Assembly: GCA_021014325.1 (NCBI GenBank)
Contig: CM037476.1
Span: forward strand, 16,466,827 to 16,530,826
Direction of reading: 5' to 3'
Source: Plazaster borealis
Lineage: Eukaryota > Echinodermata > Asteroidea > Forcipulatida > Labidiasteridae
Length of the DNA: 64,000 bases
Of this stretch, positions 11,316-24,233 are shown piece by piece. The notes below the pieces were generated by a model, which was not told the DNA's origin, searched no databases, and was given only the letters and a program-made list of their open reading frames with translations. Both the position numbers and the translations under genes were made by a program. Position 1 is the stretch's first letter; every line of letters begins with the position of its first letter.

Positions 11316-12454
11316 ACATAATGTTGGCAGTCTACCTTTTCTATCAACATCTTTTTCTTTTTTAATTTGAAGATTTGGTTCAGTTTAACCTAGTTCTTCC
11401 AAAATCATATGCATTATTTATTTACTCTCCCTAACACCCTGACTGCTTTTGCTTCTGAATGTTTCAGAGATAAGGTCACTGGAACGATGTAATTAGTGGC
11501 ATCCTGATGAGTAGGAAGACCTTGCTTGGGATATGTCTCCCCTCCCTCCCTCTCTCTTATAGGTGGCTCCGATTCAACAACTTCTTATCCACGGTGGTCA
11601 CGTTACAAGTGTTTGTACCCCCTTGATACAAAAGTTACCACTGGGGGGAAACGGCAGGCGTGGGCGTTGCAGTAAGGTCAAATAGATTTGAAGTACATTG
11701 GATGATGGCTCTCTTGTATACAGTTGGTAGACATTAATCGCAACGTGGATTGGTGCCAACAAGTTTGTCAATAAGATCTAGGTGAGGATGACGGTACAGG
11801 GTTGTTGGTTAAATGTCTTTTGTGTGCATTTTGTTTGAAATGTTCAAGCTGTTGTTTGAGTAACTAATTTTCTTGCATTGTGCCAAGTAAAAAAAATACA
11901 CTTAAGATGATTGTCCTGGGGGGGGGGTTCAGAAAGAGGAGGATGAGTGCCTCTTTCTTTCCTGTTTTGTATTTATTTTATTTTTATTTTCAAGGAGGAA
12001 AGAGCCAACTTTGCTGGCTTTGTAGAACTAAGAAGTCTAAGCAGCGTTCTCCCTGAACAGTTGTCCACTGGCCAAAATGCCAGTTAAAACACATGAGGAC
12101 CAGTCAAAATTCACTCCAAGTGGTCCGGCTGGTTGGTTCAGTGTTGAAAAGCATCCCTATTTAATATGAGTTATGGACAAGTGCTAAAGCTGACGGACCA
12201 GTGAAATGACAAGCTAACTGGTCCTGCTGGCCATCAGTCACTGAAACAGTTAGGTGCAAACCCTGCTGAAATATGGGTACATTAAAATCAATTGCCAGAA
12301 GAATGGTGCCAAGATGAACCGAAAAGACATGAACAAGTTATAATCTTTTTGGGGATAGAATAATTGTTGTTTTTAAAAAAGGACGTGGCTTCAAAAAAGG
12401 ATTTTTTTAGTTTGCCTTTTCAACATTTTGTGCTACTTAATACTTTATTCTACA

Positions 12455-12652
12455 CACTGCAAAATTGGGGTGTTAAAATTGACACCACAGGTATTGTCAT
12501 ACACCATAGGGTGTTAAAATAACACTTATTTCTGCAAAAAACAATTACACTGGTGTTATTTTAACACCCTATGATGTTAATTTTGATTCTCTCTTTGGTA
12601 TCTATATGTGACAATAACCATGGTGTAAATTTTAACACCAGTTTTTGCAGTG
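12455..12652. mobile_element. MITE, family B ('cactgcaaaa...gtgttaaaat')
   Basis: A nearly complete palindrome. The left end 'cactgcaaaattggggtgtt' is mirrored by 'aacaccagtttttgcagtg', and the middle by 'aacaccctatgatgtt' and 'catagggtgttaaaat'. A second copy is at 24234-24462, where the element is flanked by TA on both sides, suggesting a TA target (Tc1/mariner-like) without an encoded transposase. Confidence 0.8.
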
Positions 12653-12732
12653 CATGTACATTGTACTTCTTGCCAAACCAGAACATGACTGTATGGTTTG
12701 AAGGTGTTTTGTATTGAAAACTAGAAGATTCA

Positions 12733-12992
12733 ATGTATATTCGGTTTGAGGTAACACCATGTGTAACTACTTTGATGTGTAGATTTTTGTTCTTTGAGAA
12801 CTTATCTTGCTATCGCGGAGTAGATTTCGGAATTCGGGAGACTATTCTACTGCCGCTGAGTAGATTTTTGGAATTCGGGAGACTACCAAGTTCTGAAAAG
12901 AACTGTCCTGCTTCTTGACTACTAATTTCGCTGAGGGGATCGGGGGCACTTCTCGTTATTAACTTCACTGCCGCGGAGTGAGTTCTTAATTT
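12733..12992 (+). mobile_element. Diverged copy of the 'ggtaacaccatgtg' MITE
   Basis: It retains 'ggtaacaccatgtgt', 'ttgttctttgagaact', 'ttcgggagacta' twice and 'ctgaaaagaactgtcctgct', but lacks the clean right terminal repeat. Confidence 0.65.
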
Positions 12993-13455
12993 GTCTGTAG
13001 AGGATTCAAATGAATATTACTCGTCCAAAATTCAATGATGTATCATCCGGTAAAAAAGTGAGAAAGGTATGCTTTAGGTGTGTTTTATGTTAAGAAGAGC
13101 TTTTTGTATCCATTAGGGATTCAATTGCCCCAAGTCATGGCTCTGACTAAGGGCATCTTATCTGGCTTCACCTTTCAAAGAACTTTCGTTTGCAACGTCC
13201 CCCGGTCGTAATTTTTCCCAACTGGTGGTTTGCAGACTATCCTGTTTTTGTAATGTGTGACGTAATTGCAACTGTAAGCCCGCTCACTTCACACACACAA
13301 AGTGTCTCCAACGAGTGCTACAATAACACCATAGCAGGCCTGGAGTTTCATCTTTGAGAGGGCAAGACCATTTTTTATTTTGTAACAAGTACTTCCGTTG
13401 GAAAATCTTAAAGTCTATAGGAAACTTCTGAAGAGGCACCCAGGCCAAGAACAGA

Positions 13456-13616
13456 GGGCCCAATTTCATTAGAGCTGGTTAACCAACAAAGTAGCTAAGC
13501 ACAACAAAATAATGCTTACCCGACTGTAAACTCTGTGACTGGTGTCCTGCCTTTTCTTTGCTTAGCAGTAAATTAAGCAATATTTTCTGCTTAAGCAGCT
13601 CCATGAAATGGAGGCC
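13456..13616. mobile_element. MITE, family C
   Basis: Starts 'gggcccaatttcattagagc' and ends 'agcagctccatgaaatgg', with internal 'acaacaaaataatgcttac' and 'ttaagcaatattttctgc'. Confidence 0.7.
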
Positions 13617-13639
13617 ATGGCCTCTGTGGCCTCCATTAT

Positions 13640-14848
13640 GGGGTCTGATATAAAAAGTGCATTAAGTTAGTTTTTCTTCGAAGATTTATGTATGAATAAG
13701 ATAGTTTCTGGACTTGTCTATTGCAGATATTTTTGCAAAGTCTCAAAGTACTCATAAGAAATGCCTTTGAACAAAGAAATCAGTGATTTGGGGTAATTTT
13801 CCACACAGCTATGAAGCTTGAAGTAGCCAATTTTTCTTGCGCTTCCAGTTCATGACTGCATTTGTGATGGAATGACTTTGGCTGTGTCTGAACAAGTGGC
13901 TGCGGCTTGATCATCATTTGAACATGCATTGAGGTGTGATATGATGCCCATAGCAACAGCCATAGCAACAGCCATAGTCGCAGCCGCAGCCACTGATTCG
14001 GAAATTGACCTTATTTACCAATAGAATGGGGAGCCAACAATATACATACAAGACATAGGCTGCTTTTGAAACTACATCTTTGGCTTTGGCCCCGGCTTAG
14101 GCTCCATCAGTTGCTTTTAACATTTGGTGGAGTATGTTGGTACCCCCCTCTCTATTGTGTCTTCATTGTGTGCTTGGAATCTCAAGAATTCTTTAGAGGA
14201 TTTTAGGGGGGGTGGGGGATACTTCCGTACAATTAGAGGAGAATAGTGTGTTGGAGTATGGGAACATTTGGGGGGGGGGTTACCCTCAGCCCCCATATCA
14301 GGCTTGGTATAGTTTTTAAAAGGTGCGCTTTCAGGGTGGTGCTCCAAACAGTTGGACATAGAACTCAAGCCGAAACCATGGCTTCAAAAAGGGCCATAAT
14401 TCTAAATATTAGAAAAATACATCAAAATGTTGTTTTAACAAATGAAAATTTTCAAGAGTCTAATAAGACACGATGAAGATAAGTGTGCCTCCCCTTTGTC
14501 ATGTTCATAGATGTGACGTCCTTCTGATTTTTATTTGAGCAAAATTTGTCATCAAAACTGTTGTCAATGATGGCCGTGATCATACAAAATGGCGGCCAAC
14601 GTTTATTAACAAAAGAAACGTTTTGTGGGTATGTGAAACACATTTGTAATTGTTTCCAGCAGTCTTTACTCAAAAGAGTTTTTATCAAAAGAGGAAGGAA
14701 CATGTTTCCATGGTTCCACTGGAAGCAAGTAAGTCTCGCCCTCGCCGAGTTAAATATCGGCCACATCTGCTTCCCTTCCCTTGTACCTTGATCTGGGTTT
14801 GATGATGCCAGTGTGTGAGTCCTTATCACCGGGTCTTGCATGTTTAAT
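13640..14848. other. No supported gene
   Basis: It contains a short 'agccatagcaac' direct repeat (about 13950-13975), several poly(G) runs, and a 129-codon minus ORF at 14452-14841 that has no splice support or family resemblance and overlaps an ORF on the other strand. Confidence 0.4.
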
Positions 14849-15325
14849 GACTATGTAATTTTGTTGTGCATGATCACACATGTTAAGTTGAGGGGTGGGG
14901 GGGATTCATCATTGATCCAAGTCGAGGGTTAATAGTAATAACAATAAAAAGAAACTTACAAACCCCTTTATTGCCGCAAAACAGCCTCAAGTCATTAGCC
15001 AATTTTTTTTTATATACAAAATTACATACTACAGGAGAATAGATAATAATAAGTATCGCTCACTGATCCTGCCAGCCTTTGGCAATATCAAGGGGTAAAA
15101 TTGCTGTAAAACAGATTAAGGCAAAATACATTAGTTCGTTTACATTCCTTGGTACTGATGATACCCACTGCAGAAATATTATGGTTATATGACTAAGTAA
15201 TTTTTGTGTGCATGGTCACACATGTTAAGTCAAGGTGTGGGGGGGGGGTCCATGTCGAGGATTCATTTACATACCTCGGTAATGATGATACTCACTGCAG
15301 AAATATTATAGTTATATATGACTAT
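14849..15325 (+). repeat. Imperfect local duplications
   Basis: 'gatcacacatgttaagt' plus a poly(G) run at about 14871-14903 is repeated as 'ggtcacacatgttaagtc' plus poly(G) at about 15214-15250. A block with 'gatgatacccactgcagaaa' at about 15157 recurs as 'gatgatactcactgcagaaa' at about 15285. Confidence 0.6.
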
Positions 15326-16379
15326 TGAGTGATCTTGATGGATTTCCAAGTACATTAGTTAAGCCACTCTAGTTTTTGTTTGATCGTGGAGGTAGGAATG
15401 GGTTGATGTGCAATGGGCTGGATTGAGTGGTGAGAGGAATTCTCCCAAACACCCCCCCCCCCCACAGAGGTAGTTCTGTGATCACCACTATACAAAATTG
15501 CAAACATAGTGTAAAAATCATGTCATTCATGAGTGATAGGTGTTTCGGTCTGCGTGAAGGCCCTGGAAGTTCTCTTTCAGGTTCAAAACCCATAATGTTA
15601 ATAATTATAATTAGAAAAGGTGGGGATGGAAAACTGTTTCAATATAAACAGCCACAAGGTCGGTATTGGGGGGGGGGGGGGGTTGAAACTAGTACTTTTG
15701 TGGAGGATGAGCTCACCTAAAGTGCAGTTGGTAAAAGTGCAAGCAACTCTCCATCATGTCCATAGATGGCCTGACTGATACAAGTTTAGTTGAATGTGGT
15801 GACCTCCTGACATACTGGTAAATACCTACCTTCCTTTACAGATAGTGTACATCCTATCGAGCCTATATACAAAGTAAAAGGCCATGATAAAGTGGTCTCG
15901 GATATCAAGATGTGGAACTGCTTGCCCATCTTTGACCCGTCCTTGGACAAGGCTGAAGATGGGTTAAACCCTTTACTTATGCTCGATTCCATGAAAGCTC
16001 AAATTTCATTGGCTCGACCGTGATTACTCTGTCGATATGACAACATCCCCCCCACCCGTCCATCTATGTTTAATTGCATTAATTACTAAGGAGGGGGCGG
16101 GGGTTATTTTTTAAAACCTTGCATTCATGAAACATGTTGACCATGATTAAAATTAAATTCTTTAATATTGGGGTCCAATATGGATAACTATTGGACGCTT
16201 CAAGGGTTGTTCCCAAAATAATCGTTCCCCACCCATTTATCCATTAAAGTGAGGCAAGGTTGTGTCACGGCAGACAAGGTTGGTGTCTACATGGCGACGT
16301 CCATGTTGTTTAGATTATATTACTGCGACAATGCACTAATATAATGGCCTCATATATTTGGACCCCAGCAGAGTTGTTT
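15326..16379. other. No supported gene
   Basis: Poly(C) at about 15450 and poly(G) at about 15669 are the only notable features. A 68-codon minus ORF near 15786-15992 has no recognisable match. Confidence 0.4.
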
Positions 16380-16766
16380 TTAAAGGGTCTGTATACGTTT
16401 GGAAATGACTCTGAAAATTAATGGCAACGTGCTTGGTAAGAAGTACAGCAGCTTTGGACAGTATAATGCATTTTGAGAAACTTTTCACTTTGAAGTACTG
16501 CGGTTATGGAAAAAGATACTTTTTATCCCCAAAAATTTGAATCTGAGAAGCGTTACTGCAGTAACGGTTCTCAGATTGTGTATTCCAATTGCAGAATATT
16601 CTTCCTGCGTGGACAAAGCGCTCCAGATTTTTGTCAATATCTCAAAAACGCTACCACCTTTTGAAATGAAATTTTCACAGGTTTGTTTTACGGTATATAT
16701 CTACAACTACATAGGATTGAAACAAACAGTGGGTTCCAATTACCAAACGTACACAATCCCTTTAAG
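16380..16766 (-). mobile_element. Palindromic MITE, family A
   Basis: TTAAAGGG-type left end with 'ctgtatacgtttgg', central 'gcgttactgcagtaacgg' hairpin, right end 'taccaaacgt' followed by 'cccttt'. About 390 bp, same orientation as the copy at 2031. Confidence 0.8.
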
Positions 16767-17394
16767 GTGTTGAGAAAGACGGTGCTAGGGTCAAAATGTG
16801 AGCCCATTACCACATTTTGTAACGTGTATATATTTCAATACAATTTTTTAAAGTTGAAATTAAAAGGAATCTTTGATACAAAATGGGGTGCAGAAATCAG
16901 TGCTGTAGCTTTCCTGTAGACACTGAATTCAATATATACATTTTAGTGGCACAGCCCTCAGCTGACAGCAGAGAAGAGAGAACGCCCCCCCTTCCCTCCC
17001 ACCAATGCATTACACCAGGGATTTCAATAATCTCTTGACTAATCTAGGATTAGAGCACCTTACTGAGTGGGTGGGGCAGATGGAAGATAAGCCATCAATT
17101 GGGCCATATATATCGATACAGAAAGACAATTTAAAATACATGAGATTTGGAGAGTGAAATGCAAATTGCCCCTCCATGGAATAGTGTAAATGTTAGGGGC
17201 CATTGAGATTTGTTTCCCCTTTTTTTTGTCTTAATATAAAGAATGGGTAGGTGGGTAAAAGAAAATTATTCAAAATTACAACTTGATTTTGAATTTTAAG
17301 ACAAAAAGTGGAAAACAAAACACAAAACAAACAGTCAAAATTTTGGATTGGTAGGTGTATCAAAAACAAAATGGGGAACATTGATAATTCTGTA
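16767..17394. other. No supported gene
   Basis: AT-rich stretch with short ORFs on both strands that overlap each other; no splice-bounded exon. Confidence 0.4.
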
Positions 17395-17520
17395 GATGAG
17401 CTGAGTATACTGTTCGAAACGTCGAGACCACATCGGCTCTTTTCAGAGCCAACACTCCTCCCAAAAGAGATTTTACACATGGTTGTAACTGCAAGTTTAC
17501 TATTTATTTATTTATAGTCA
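17395..17520 (+). mobile_element. Half-copy of the 'ggctcttttcagagcc' palindrome
   Basis: Carries 'gttcgaaacgtcgagacc', 'cggctcttttcagagccaac', 'gagattttacacatggttgt' and 'gcaagtttactatttattt', matching the right half of 35319-35532. Confidence 0.7.
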
Positions 17521-18511
17521 CTCCTTATCTGTATGTCTCCTTGGCACGTTGTTCTCAGAATCTATAACTGGAGGTTGCTCTTGGGTATTTTCCGGTAATC
17601 TTCAAGTAGTAAAACACAGGGATCCTTATAAATGTGACTAGCACTCAGTAATCCTTAGGCCTAGAAGTACCTGTGTGGAGAAGGTGACGAGGACTTGTTC
17701 AATTCTAAACCAATTTCCTCTGTGTTTATTCAGTAGTGTATTTGTTTTTGTTTTTATAATGAAAAAGAGAAACGGCTGAAGAAGTTTGCCAGAGTCGGGG
17801 ATTTGAAAACAATTTTCATCAACTTTATTTTTCGTCAAACGTGTTGTTCAATTTCACGTTTGCGTCTGTACTGCTACTTTTGTCTCTATCATTTTTTTAA
17901 ATATAATGATGACAAAAATAGCAAGAGAAGTTTTCCAGAAAGTTATCTCTAGTTTTTTCTTCACTTTTATAAGAGAATTGTTTTTTTTTTTTTTTTTTAA
18001 CTTCTGATGTGAGATATTTTACATACTGACATCTGTACTGCTGTACCAAACACTGTTATCTGGGAATGATTTCGTCCAGCAACTTTGCATTGCAGATTAT
18101 TTATACTGACAAAGTTTTGTGCACACTGAATGCTACTATTGAGCAGCAAATGATGATTTTTAGCAAACTGAGATATTTTGTGTATCATTTTGCTCTGCTA
18201 CAAGGGGAAATCCTTCACTGATTATACAAACTAGATTTAACAAAAAGATATATCAGTGCAGTAGTGTTGACTACCTGGGCATTTCCTTGTAGTATCTAGC
18301 CAATTATTTACAAGTTCAGTCCATGTACATGGGATATCTCTAATCAATTGACCGACTTGTACTGATGAATTCTCAACTCCAGATCTAGAGCCGTGATTAT
18401 TTGTAGAAATGGACTGGAGGCAATCACAATTACCTACCCTTTTTCTGACCTGTCTCGTGGTTGAGAAATGTCAGAATGTCATCTGAATAATTTTGGTTCC
18501 AACAAAGAAAA
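17521..18511. other. No supported gene
   Basis: A partial copy of the second SINE family ('ctagaagtacctgtgtggag') lies near 17660 and a poly(T) tract near 17980; otherwise unassigned AT-rich DNA. Confidence 0.4.
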
Positions 18512-18590
18512 ATTTACTAGAGCAGGACCTGAACATGCGACCTTTGGATTAACTTGCAACGCTCTACCAACAGAGCTATCTATAGCCCTA
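18512..18590 (-). mobile_element. tRNA-like SINE head (-)
   Basis: On the minus strand: 'agctctgttggtagagcg' (A-box arm) followed by 'catgttcaggtcctgc' (diverged B box) and 'tctagtaaatt'. Flanked by 'atgttggcctgttttgtc', as beside other copies. Confidence 0.65.
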
Positions 18591-18744
18591 ATGTTGGCCT
18601 GTTTTGTCAATATCTTTGTTCGGGGGTGCCAGTCAGAAGCCATTCAACTGCTGTATAGCCAGGGATCACACCCAAGTTTACGATACAACCTGGGAAGGGG
18701 CAGCAGAGGGATCACCCTTAAGGGGATGCAACTTTTTATCTGAA

Positions 18745-19327
18745 TTCAGACTTTTTGAATGAAGAAAATTGGCTGTTGTTTTCTTCAGGGGTTAAAAAAA
18801 AATCTCTGATCTATTTCTCTAGTGATAAGGATACTGTTCCCATACGCGTCTAGGAATGTATAACACCAGGGGTTACTAGAAGGTTGAAATATCATCATTT
18901 CAACATACCTCCTAATATTTAGATTCTGGTTTCAGACCTTTTTGTTGGCAATCCCTGCTGTATGTTATTCATTTGAATACAAAACTTGGACTTGGATTTG
19001 AAATAGCTGACCTTGTTGACAATGACAATTACAATGACAATGACAACCCTTTATGGCTTCTACTGAGGCAGAAGAAAAACTTTTAAAATACGACTTTAAA
19101 GGATAAACCAAGGTTACAGTGACAATCAATAAATTAATTTAAAATCCAACCAGGAATAAATAAAAAGACACGTAGATCGAGACAACAAATCTACATACTG
19201 TATACGACTAGGTAGCGAGAAGAGCACACTGTCTTGAATAGTGCTTTATCACACCAGACGGGCGTATTAGACTGATCATGCAAAATTGTTTGAAGTTGCT
19301 ACGAAAAGATGCACTTAATCTCAACCT
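18745..19327. other. No supported gene
   Basis: A short 'gacaatgacaattacaatga' microsatellite-like patch at about 19020 is the only structure seen. Confidence 0.4.
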
Positions 19328-19728
19328 TTAAAGGGATTGTATACGTTTGGTAATCGGAACCCACTGTTTGATTCAATTCGATATAGTTGTAGATATATAC
19401 CATAAAACTAACCTGTGAAAATTTCATTTCAAAAGGCGGTAGCATTTTTGAGATATTGTCGAAAATCTGGAGCGGTTATGTCCACGCAGGAAGAATAATC
19501 TGCTATTGGAATACACAATCTGAGAAATGTTACTGTCAGAAACGCTTCTCTGATTCAAATTTGGGGGGATAAAAAGTGATATCTTTTTCCATAACCGCAG
19601 TACTACTAATTGAAAAGTTTCTCAAATGCATTATACTATCCAAAGCTGCTATCCAAAGCTGCTGTCGTTCTTACCAAGTTCTTACCTAATTTTCAGAGTC
19701 AATACCAAACGTATACCGACCCTTTAAA
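19328..19728 (+). mobile_element. Palindromic MITE, family A
   Basis: Begins TTTAAAGGGATTGTATACG and ends in the inverted equivalent before CCCTTTAAA. Opposite orientation to the copies at 2031 and 16380: 'ccactgtttg' comes first and 'ataaccgcagtac' later. Confidence 0.8.
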
Positions 19729-20384
19729 AAAAAGGAAAATCAAATGTACATATTTTACAAAGTTCACTAAGACGTAAATGACAAATAAAGAGTACAATCA
19801 GCATTCCTACACCTTCATCAGAATTGGGTTAGAAAAGGTCATTTTGCAAAACAAACCCCCCCCCCCAAAAAAAAAGACAAATCTACACCTCCCAGTCATT
19901 GACCCTCTCCCATCCCCTTCTCTCTCCCCCAGGAACAAGTCCCAATCTCCCAAAATGTCAACAATCTGTGGAAGACTCTGGAAATAAAATAAATACAACT
20001 TCGGTAGTCCACTTCTGTCTGCTATAGCTGGGAGAACTGCAAATACCAACACGCAGGGTTTGATCCAAATTAAACCCTCGGTTCATACACTCTGGCAGTA
20101 TTATTGGGCTTGACATTCAGGGGTTTCATTGATTTCAGCCTGGTGGAGGGCCAGATGTTATGATTTCCCGATTCCTTCCACGAGGGGGGATTTTAAAAAA
20201 AATATGTATATACATCCGGAGTCCGGAGAGAGTCTATCAAACAGCGTGCTGATATTTAATCGGCTGTCATGTGGATTGTTTATCTGTCAATACTTGATAG
20301 GCATTGATTATCCTGCTGCCTGTTGGAAATGGAAAGAAAATATAAACAGTTTGGGGAAAATATTAATAATAAAAATGGAGAGGC

Positions 20385-21085
20385 TTTTTATGACATTTCC
20401 ATTGATAATTGTGTTGGATGTGAAAGAGATAAATGCCAAGTTTGAAAAGTAATAAAATATGAGAGGCTCTCAATGATATTCCAGTAAGCTGATTGAGTTG
20501 CCTGGGGGGGGGGGGGTTCACAAACTGGAAGGAATTTTGTAAAGTTGTACACTTTCAGTGACATTCCAAATGATAATTGCATTTGGCTGTGAAAAAGAAA
20601 GAAAAAATGACACAAAATTAGGAAAGTATTTGACAGGGTGTCAACTGACATTCCAATAGCTGTTTGCCTTTCTGTGGGGAAAAGAAAAAAGAAAAAAAAT
20701 TGGACAAAAGAAAATGACAACAAATTAGGAAAGTATTGGAGAGGCTGTCAACTGACATTCCAATAGCTGTTTGCCTTCCCTTGGGGAAAAGAAAAAAAAG
20801 AAAATGACAAAAAGAAAATTTGACAAAATGTACAGTTTGATACACTTTTAATACATTTCCATTGATCGTTGGCTGTGCAATAAACAATGACGACAAATTG
20901 GGAAAGTATTATTAAAATTGGAGAGGCTGTCAACGACATTCCACTAGCTGGCTGCGTTGCCTATGGGGGAAAAAAGATTTTAAAAATTGAACAAATTTTG
21001 TAAAATTGGAGACACTTTTAGTGACATTCCAATTGATTATTTCATTTTGCTGTGAAAAAGAAAAGAAAAGAAAAGGACAAAAAAT
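20385..21085. repeat. Degenerate tandem repeat array (about 70-120 bp units)
   Basis: Units contain 'gaggctgtcaactgacattc', 'caatagctgtttgcctt' and then A-rich 'ggaaaagaaaaaa' and 'aatgacaaa'. At least six diverged units are visible, with variants 'gacatttccattgat' and 'cactagctggctgcgttgcc'. The overlapping minus ORFs repeat themselves (for example 'SYWNVS' and 'LSFGMS') because of the array; they are not genes. Confidence 0.75.
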
Positions 21086-21727
21086 TAGCTGTTTGGACAC
21101 CCTTCAGGTGCCCCCTCCCCCCTCGATCCAGATAGTGCCCCTCCCGAAGTAATAAATAATTAACTCAAAAAAGTAGAAATCACAGCATATCCTGGTCAAA
21201 TCTCTGAGTTGTAATTGTATGCCTTCATATACAATACGGTTTTACAAAAATACCTCAAATGTTTGTAATCCTATTAAAGAAAACATGACCACCCAAACAC
21301 CAGGCCCCCTTGCTGCCTCCATTTCCCCAGCAGACCATCCACCCCCACCCACTGAAAAAGTCCCGCCTACACTGCTGCCATGTCCTGAGACACTTTCTCT
21401 TCTGCCTGTTATGTCACTTGATCGATGTAACAAAATGAGTTGTGGTGTCACTACGTAGGAAGCTAGTCAACAGTTGTCAATTATCAACACTTTTGATTAA
21501 ACGAAAATGAGCATAACGAAGTGTAATTGGTAGGTGTGGTGACCCACTCATGCTTTACTCGTCTTTCTCGCTCTCTCTCCGTCTGTCAGACTCGGAGAGA
21601 ATCTCATCAAGAAAGTGATTTATAATTTATTAGCGTTCTTGTCATCTTTCAAAAATAGAACTCGTTTAGAATCATACTGAGAGAGGCAGACAATGTGTAT
21701 GTGCACAATTTGCAGTTGTTTTGTGGT
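21086..21727. other. No supported gene
   Basis: Two overlapping ORFs on opposite strands at about 21219-21458 lack splice support and family features. Confidence 0.4.
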
Positions 21728-22090
21728 TTAAAGGTAGGGTCATAGATTGGTAAATACTCCAAAAATGTATGACCATAAAAAGTTACTTGGTGAGAAGCAC
21801 TGCAGCTATTGAAGGTATAAACTGTTCTGAGAAAGGATTCCCTTCGAAGTAAAATGGTTTGGATAATTTTTCACACAAAAAACATTTCAATCTGAGAAAT
21901 GATTTATCGTTTACCAGATTTCTAAGGTTTGGTGTCTGTTCGCGAGTGCTGCTAGAGATGCGGTCGGTACCTCAATAAACGTGGATGGATTGAAGTTCTT
22001 GTGAATATACTGTGGCAGGTTTTCGCTGTTTTCTCAGCAAGTAGACACTGTATTCAGCTGAAACTTTCACATGTGACTTTTATTGTATCT
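21728..22090 (+). mobile_element. MITE-like element, family F
   Basis: Structure like family A ('ttaaaggtagggtcatagat', 'tggtaaatactcc', 'gttacttggtgagaagcac') but with a different interior ending in 'gaaactttcacatgtgactt'. An inverted partial copy at about 53430-53640 shares 'agtcacatgtgaaagttt' and 'gtgtctatactt'. Confidence 0.6.
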
Positions 22091-22224
22091 TTCTTTATAA
22101 TTTTGTCTATAAATCAGCATTATGTTGACAAAAAACAATCTATTATGACCCAATGAGGGGGTGATTTCTACATTGTAATTAAGTTTAATTAACTTTTTTT
22201 TGTGGGGGGTGAACACATAAAAAT

Positions 22225-22297
22225 TGACTAGAACAGGATTTAAGCCTGCGCCCTCCTGGTTTATGTGCCAGTGCTCCACCATCCGAGCTTTCTAGGT
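22225..22297 (-). mobile_element. tRNA-like SINE head (-)
   Basis: Minus strand: 'agctcggatggtggagcac', then 'gcgcaggcttaaatcctg' and 'tctagtcaattt'. The A arm is intact and the B box altered (TTAAATCC). Confidence 0.65.
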
Positions 22298-22828
22298 CGT
22301 TGGCACCAAGGCGGTCTCCCTATTGTGTCAATACCTTTGTTACCTAGATTTATCTGGAGCTAATGCTGGAGGGCACCAGTGATTTAGTTCACTTGTTAAA
22401 CTTCCTGTCATCAAATTGTCTTTTTTGTTTTGTATTTTTCTTGTTTTATATTTAAATGATGGGCAAACAAATGTTATTCAATAATAGTTGTTAACTATTA
22501 GATTTAGGGTGATTCATAACGCGGCATATACTTCATGCAAATTGTGAAAGCGAAGCGAAATTTCTTGTGTCACAATTGGGAAGCAGCACGCACTGATTGT
22601 TTGCGTCACCAAAATTTGCTTCAAATTTGTTTTTGTACCGTGTATTTATAAACCGGGCTGAAGTGTAGTTTCAGATTTATTTGAGTATGACATATTGTTG
22701 TGCATTTCCTTCAGTTAATATTAGTACTTTACATAAAATAAATACAGTATGATGTTCCAATCAATTGGAATGCACTCTGGCAGTTTTGGAAAGATGTTAC
22801 AAATGTCAAATCTGTCATACATCTTTAT

Positions 22829-23215
22829 TGCGTGTCGTGGCCGAGCGGTCACAAGCACTGGACTGGCGTTCTGGTGTTTCTGATCAGTGTGGCTTCGTGT
22901 CCTGGTCTTGACACTTGTGTCCTTGAGCAAGACACTTAACCATTATTGCTGCGTCCAACGGATGGGACATAAAGCCGGTGGTCCCGTGTGTTGTGTAATG
23001 CACGTAAAAGAACCCAGTTATAAACTTATCCTAAGAGAAAGGGTTTGCCCCGGTGTTTCTGGCAGTGGCTGCTGAAAGTGCCGCAGCACCTTGAGCTACA
23101 TAAATTGGTTTCATAATTTAAAAAGTTATAAAACCTGTCTCAAATGTTTCTCCTTGTTCAAGCGCTTGATACCATAATGGTAGACACGTGCGCTATATAT
23201 AGACTATATACATTT
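22829..23215 (+). mobile_element. Leu-tRNA-headed SINE (+)
   Basis: Head 'cgtgtcgtggccgagcgg' at 22831; the B box is damaged ('ggcttcgtgtcctgg'). The body 'gacacttgtgtccttgagc', 'gtgttgtgtaatgcacgt' and 'gaacccagt' follow, with tail 'gacacgtgcgctatatata'. Confidence 0.8.
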
Positions 23216-23735
23216 AAATACAAATATCTCTCTTGATTATAAAACAAATTCATAGACCTTTTACCAGTAATCCTGTAATTCACAGTTCTTTAGTTGGAAT
23301 GAATAGAATAAAAGACATAAATATACGTGATGTCTGGCAGAATTACAGATTGAGTTGGAGCAAGACAAAAAGTACTTTAGTTTTACAGTTATATCAGTGT
23401 GTATATTTTTGTATATATTTTTATCCATGTACATAATAATTATGTTGAATTGACCACTGTGATTACGAGTGATTATAGCCAAGAGTTATTATTCTATGTA
23501 GGCGTAGAAGAATATTTCCCGAAGGATTATAGGGCTCTTCTGCAACAACGTCCCAACGGGTCCATGTTTTACTTGTGTTGAAGTTTACACAGAATGTAAA
23601 TGGCGAGCTAACATTTTAATTGGGGATTTAGGAGGCACAAGTTTTTTTGGCGTGGTCACAAAGCTCCCCCCCTCCTCCTCACCCCTACAATCAAACCACC
23701 GGGGGAACATTTGTTAAAAGTGCCATTTTGGTTTA
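23200..23735 (+). repeat. Duplicated block, copy 1
   Basis: From about 23396 to 23735 this matches 26210-26735: 'ggcgtagaagaatatttccc', 'gtcccaacgggtccatgttt', 'aatgtaaatggcgagctaac', then 'aacatttgttaaaagtgcca'. Its first part (23200-23430) is also repeated directly downstream at 23740-23970. Confidence 0.75.
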
Positions 23736-23739
23736 AAAC

Positions 23740-23970
23740 TTGCGCTATATAGACTATTTACATTTAAATATATACATCTCTCTTGATTGTCAAACAGATC
23801 CATAGACCTTTTTACCAGTAATCCTGTTATTTACAGTTCTTTAATTGGACTGAGGAGAATAAAATAAAATGTCTGGCAGAGTTAAAGATTGAGTTGGAGC
23901 AAGACAAAAAGTACTTTAGTTTTACCGTTATATCGGTGTGTATTGATTACACATATCAGTGGTTTCCGAG
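23740..23970 (+). repeat. Direct duplicate of 23200-23430
   Basis: Shares 'gcgctatatagac' and 'atttaaata', 'catagacctttttaccagta', 'gattgagttggagcaagac' and 'agtactttagttttac' with the upstream block, with some substitutions and a deletion. The copy then diverges, with a 'ggattcgaacccag' stretch near 24003 resembling a minus-strand B box. Confidence 0.7.
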
Positions 23971-24233
23971 TGCTGCAGCAGTAAACCACAGGCACCTCGA
24001 GTGGGATTCGAACCCAGAAACCCCACATTCTATAGAGTCAAAGGTTTTAACTACTAGACTTCCGAGTGTGCCGGGTGACGATATGCCAGGTCACATCCTA
24101 CAATCAGCTGGGATGAACATTTTAATTGTTGTACTAATTGCATTAGGGATGAAAGTCAAGCAAAAGATTTACAGCTTAGCCTTTACTATTACATAAACAT
24201 CAATTAAGAACAAACAAAAATAAAATTAAAGTA

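Noticed and set aside
14452..14841. 129-codon minus-strand ORF, among the longest in the left half
   Set aside because: No family resemblance, an opposing ORF occupies the same DNA, no convincing splice or start context, and repeat-like surroundings.
20385..21085. Short regularly spaced repeats considered as a CRISPR-like array
   Set aside because: Units are diverged, spacers are A-rich and related to one another, and the window is eukaryotic; it is a degenerate tandem repeat.
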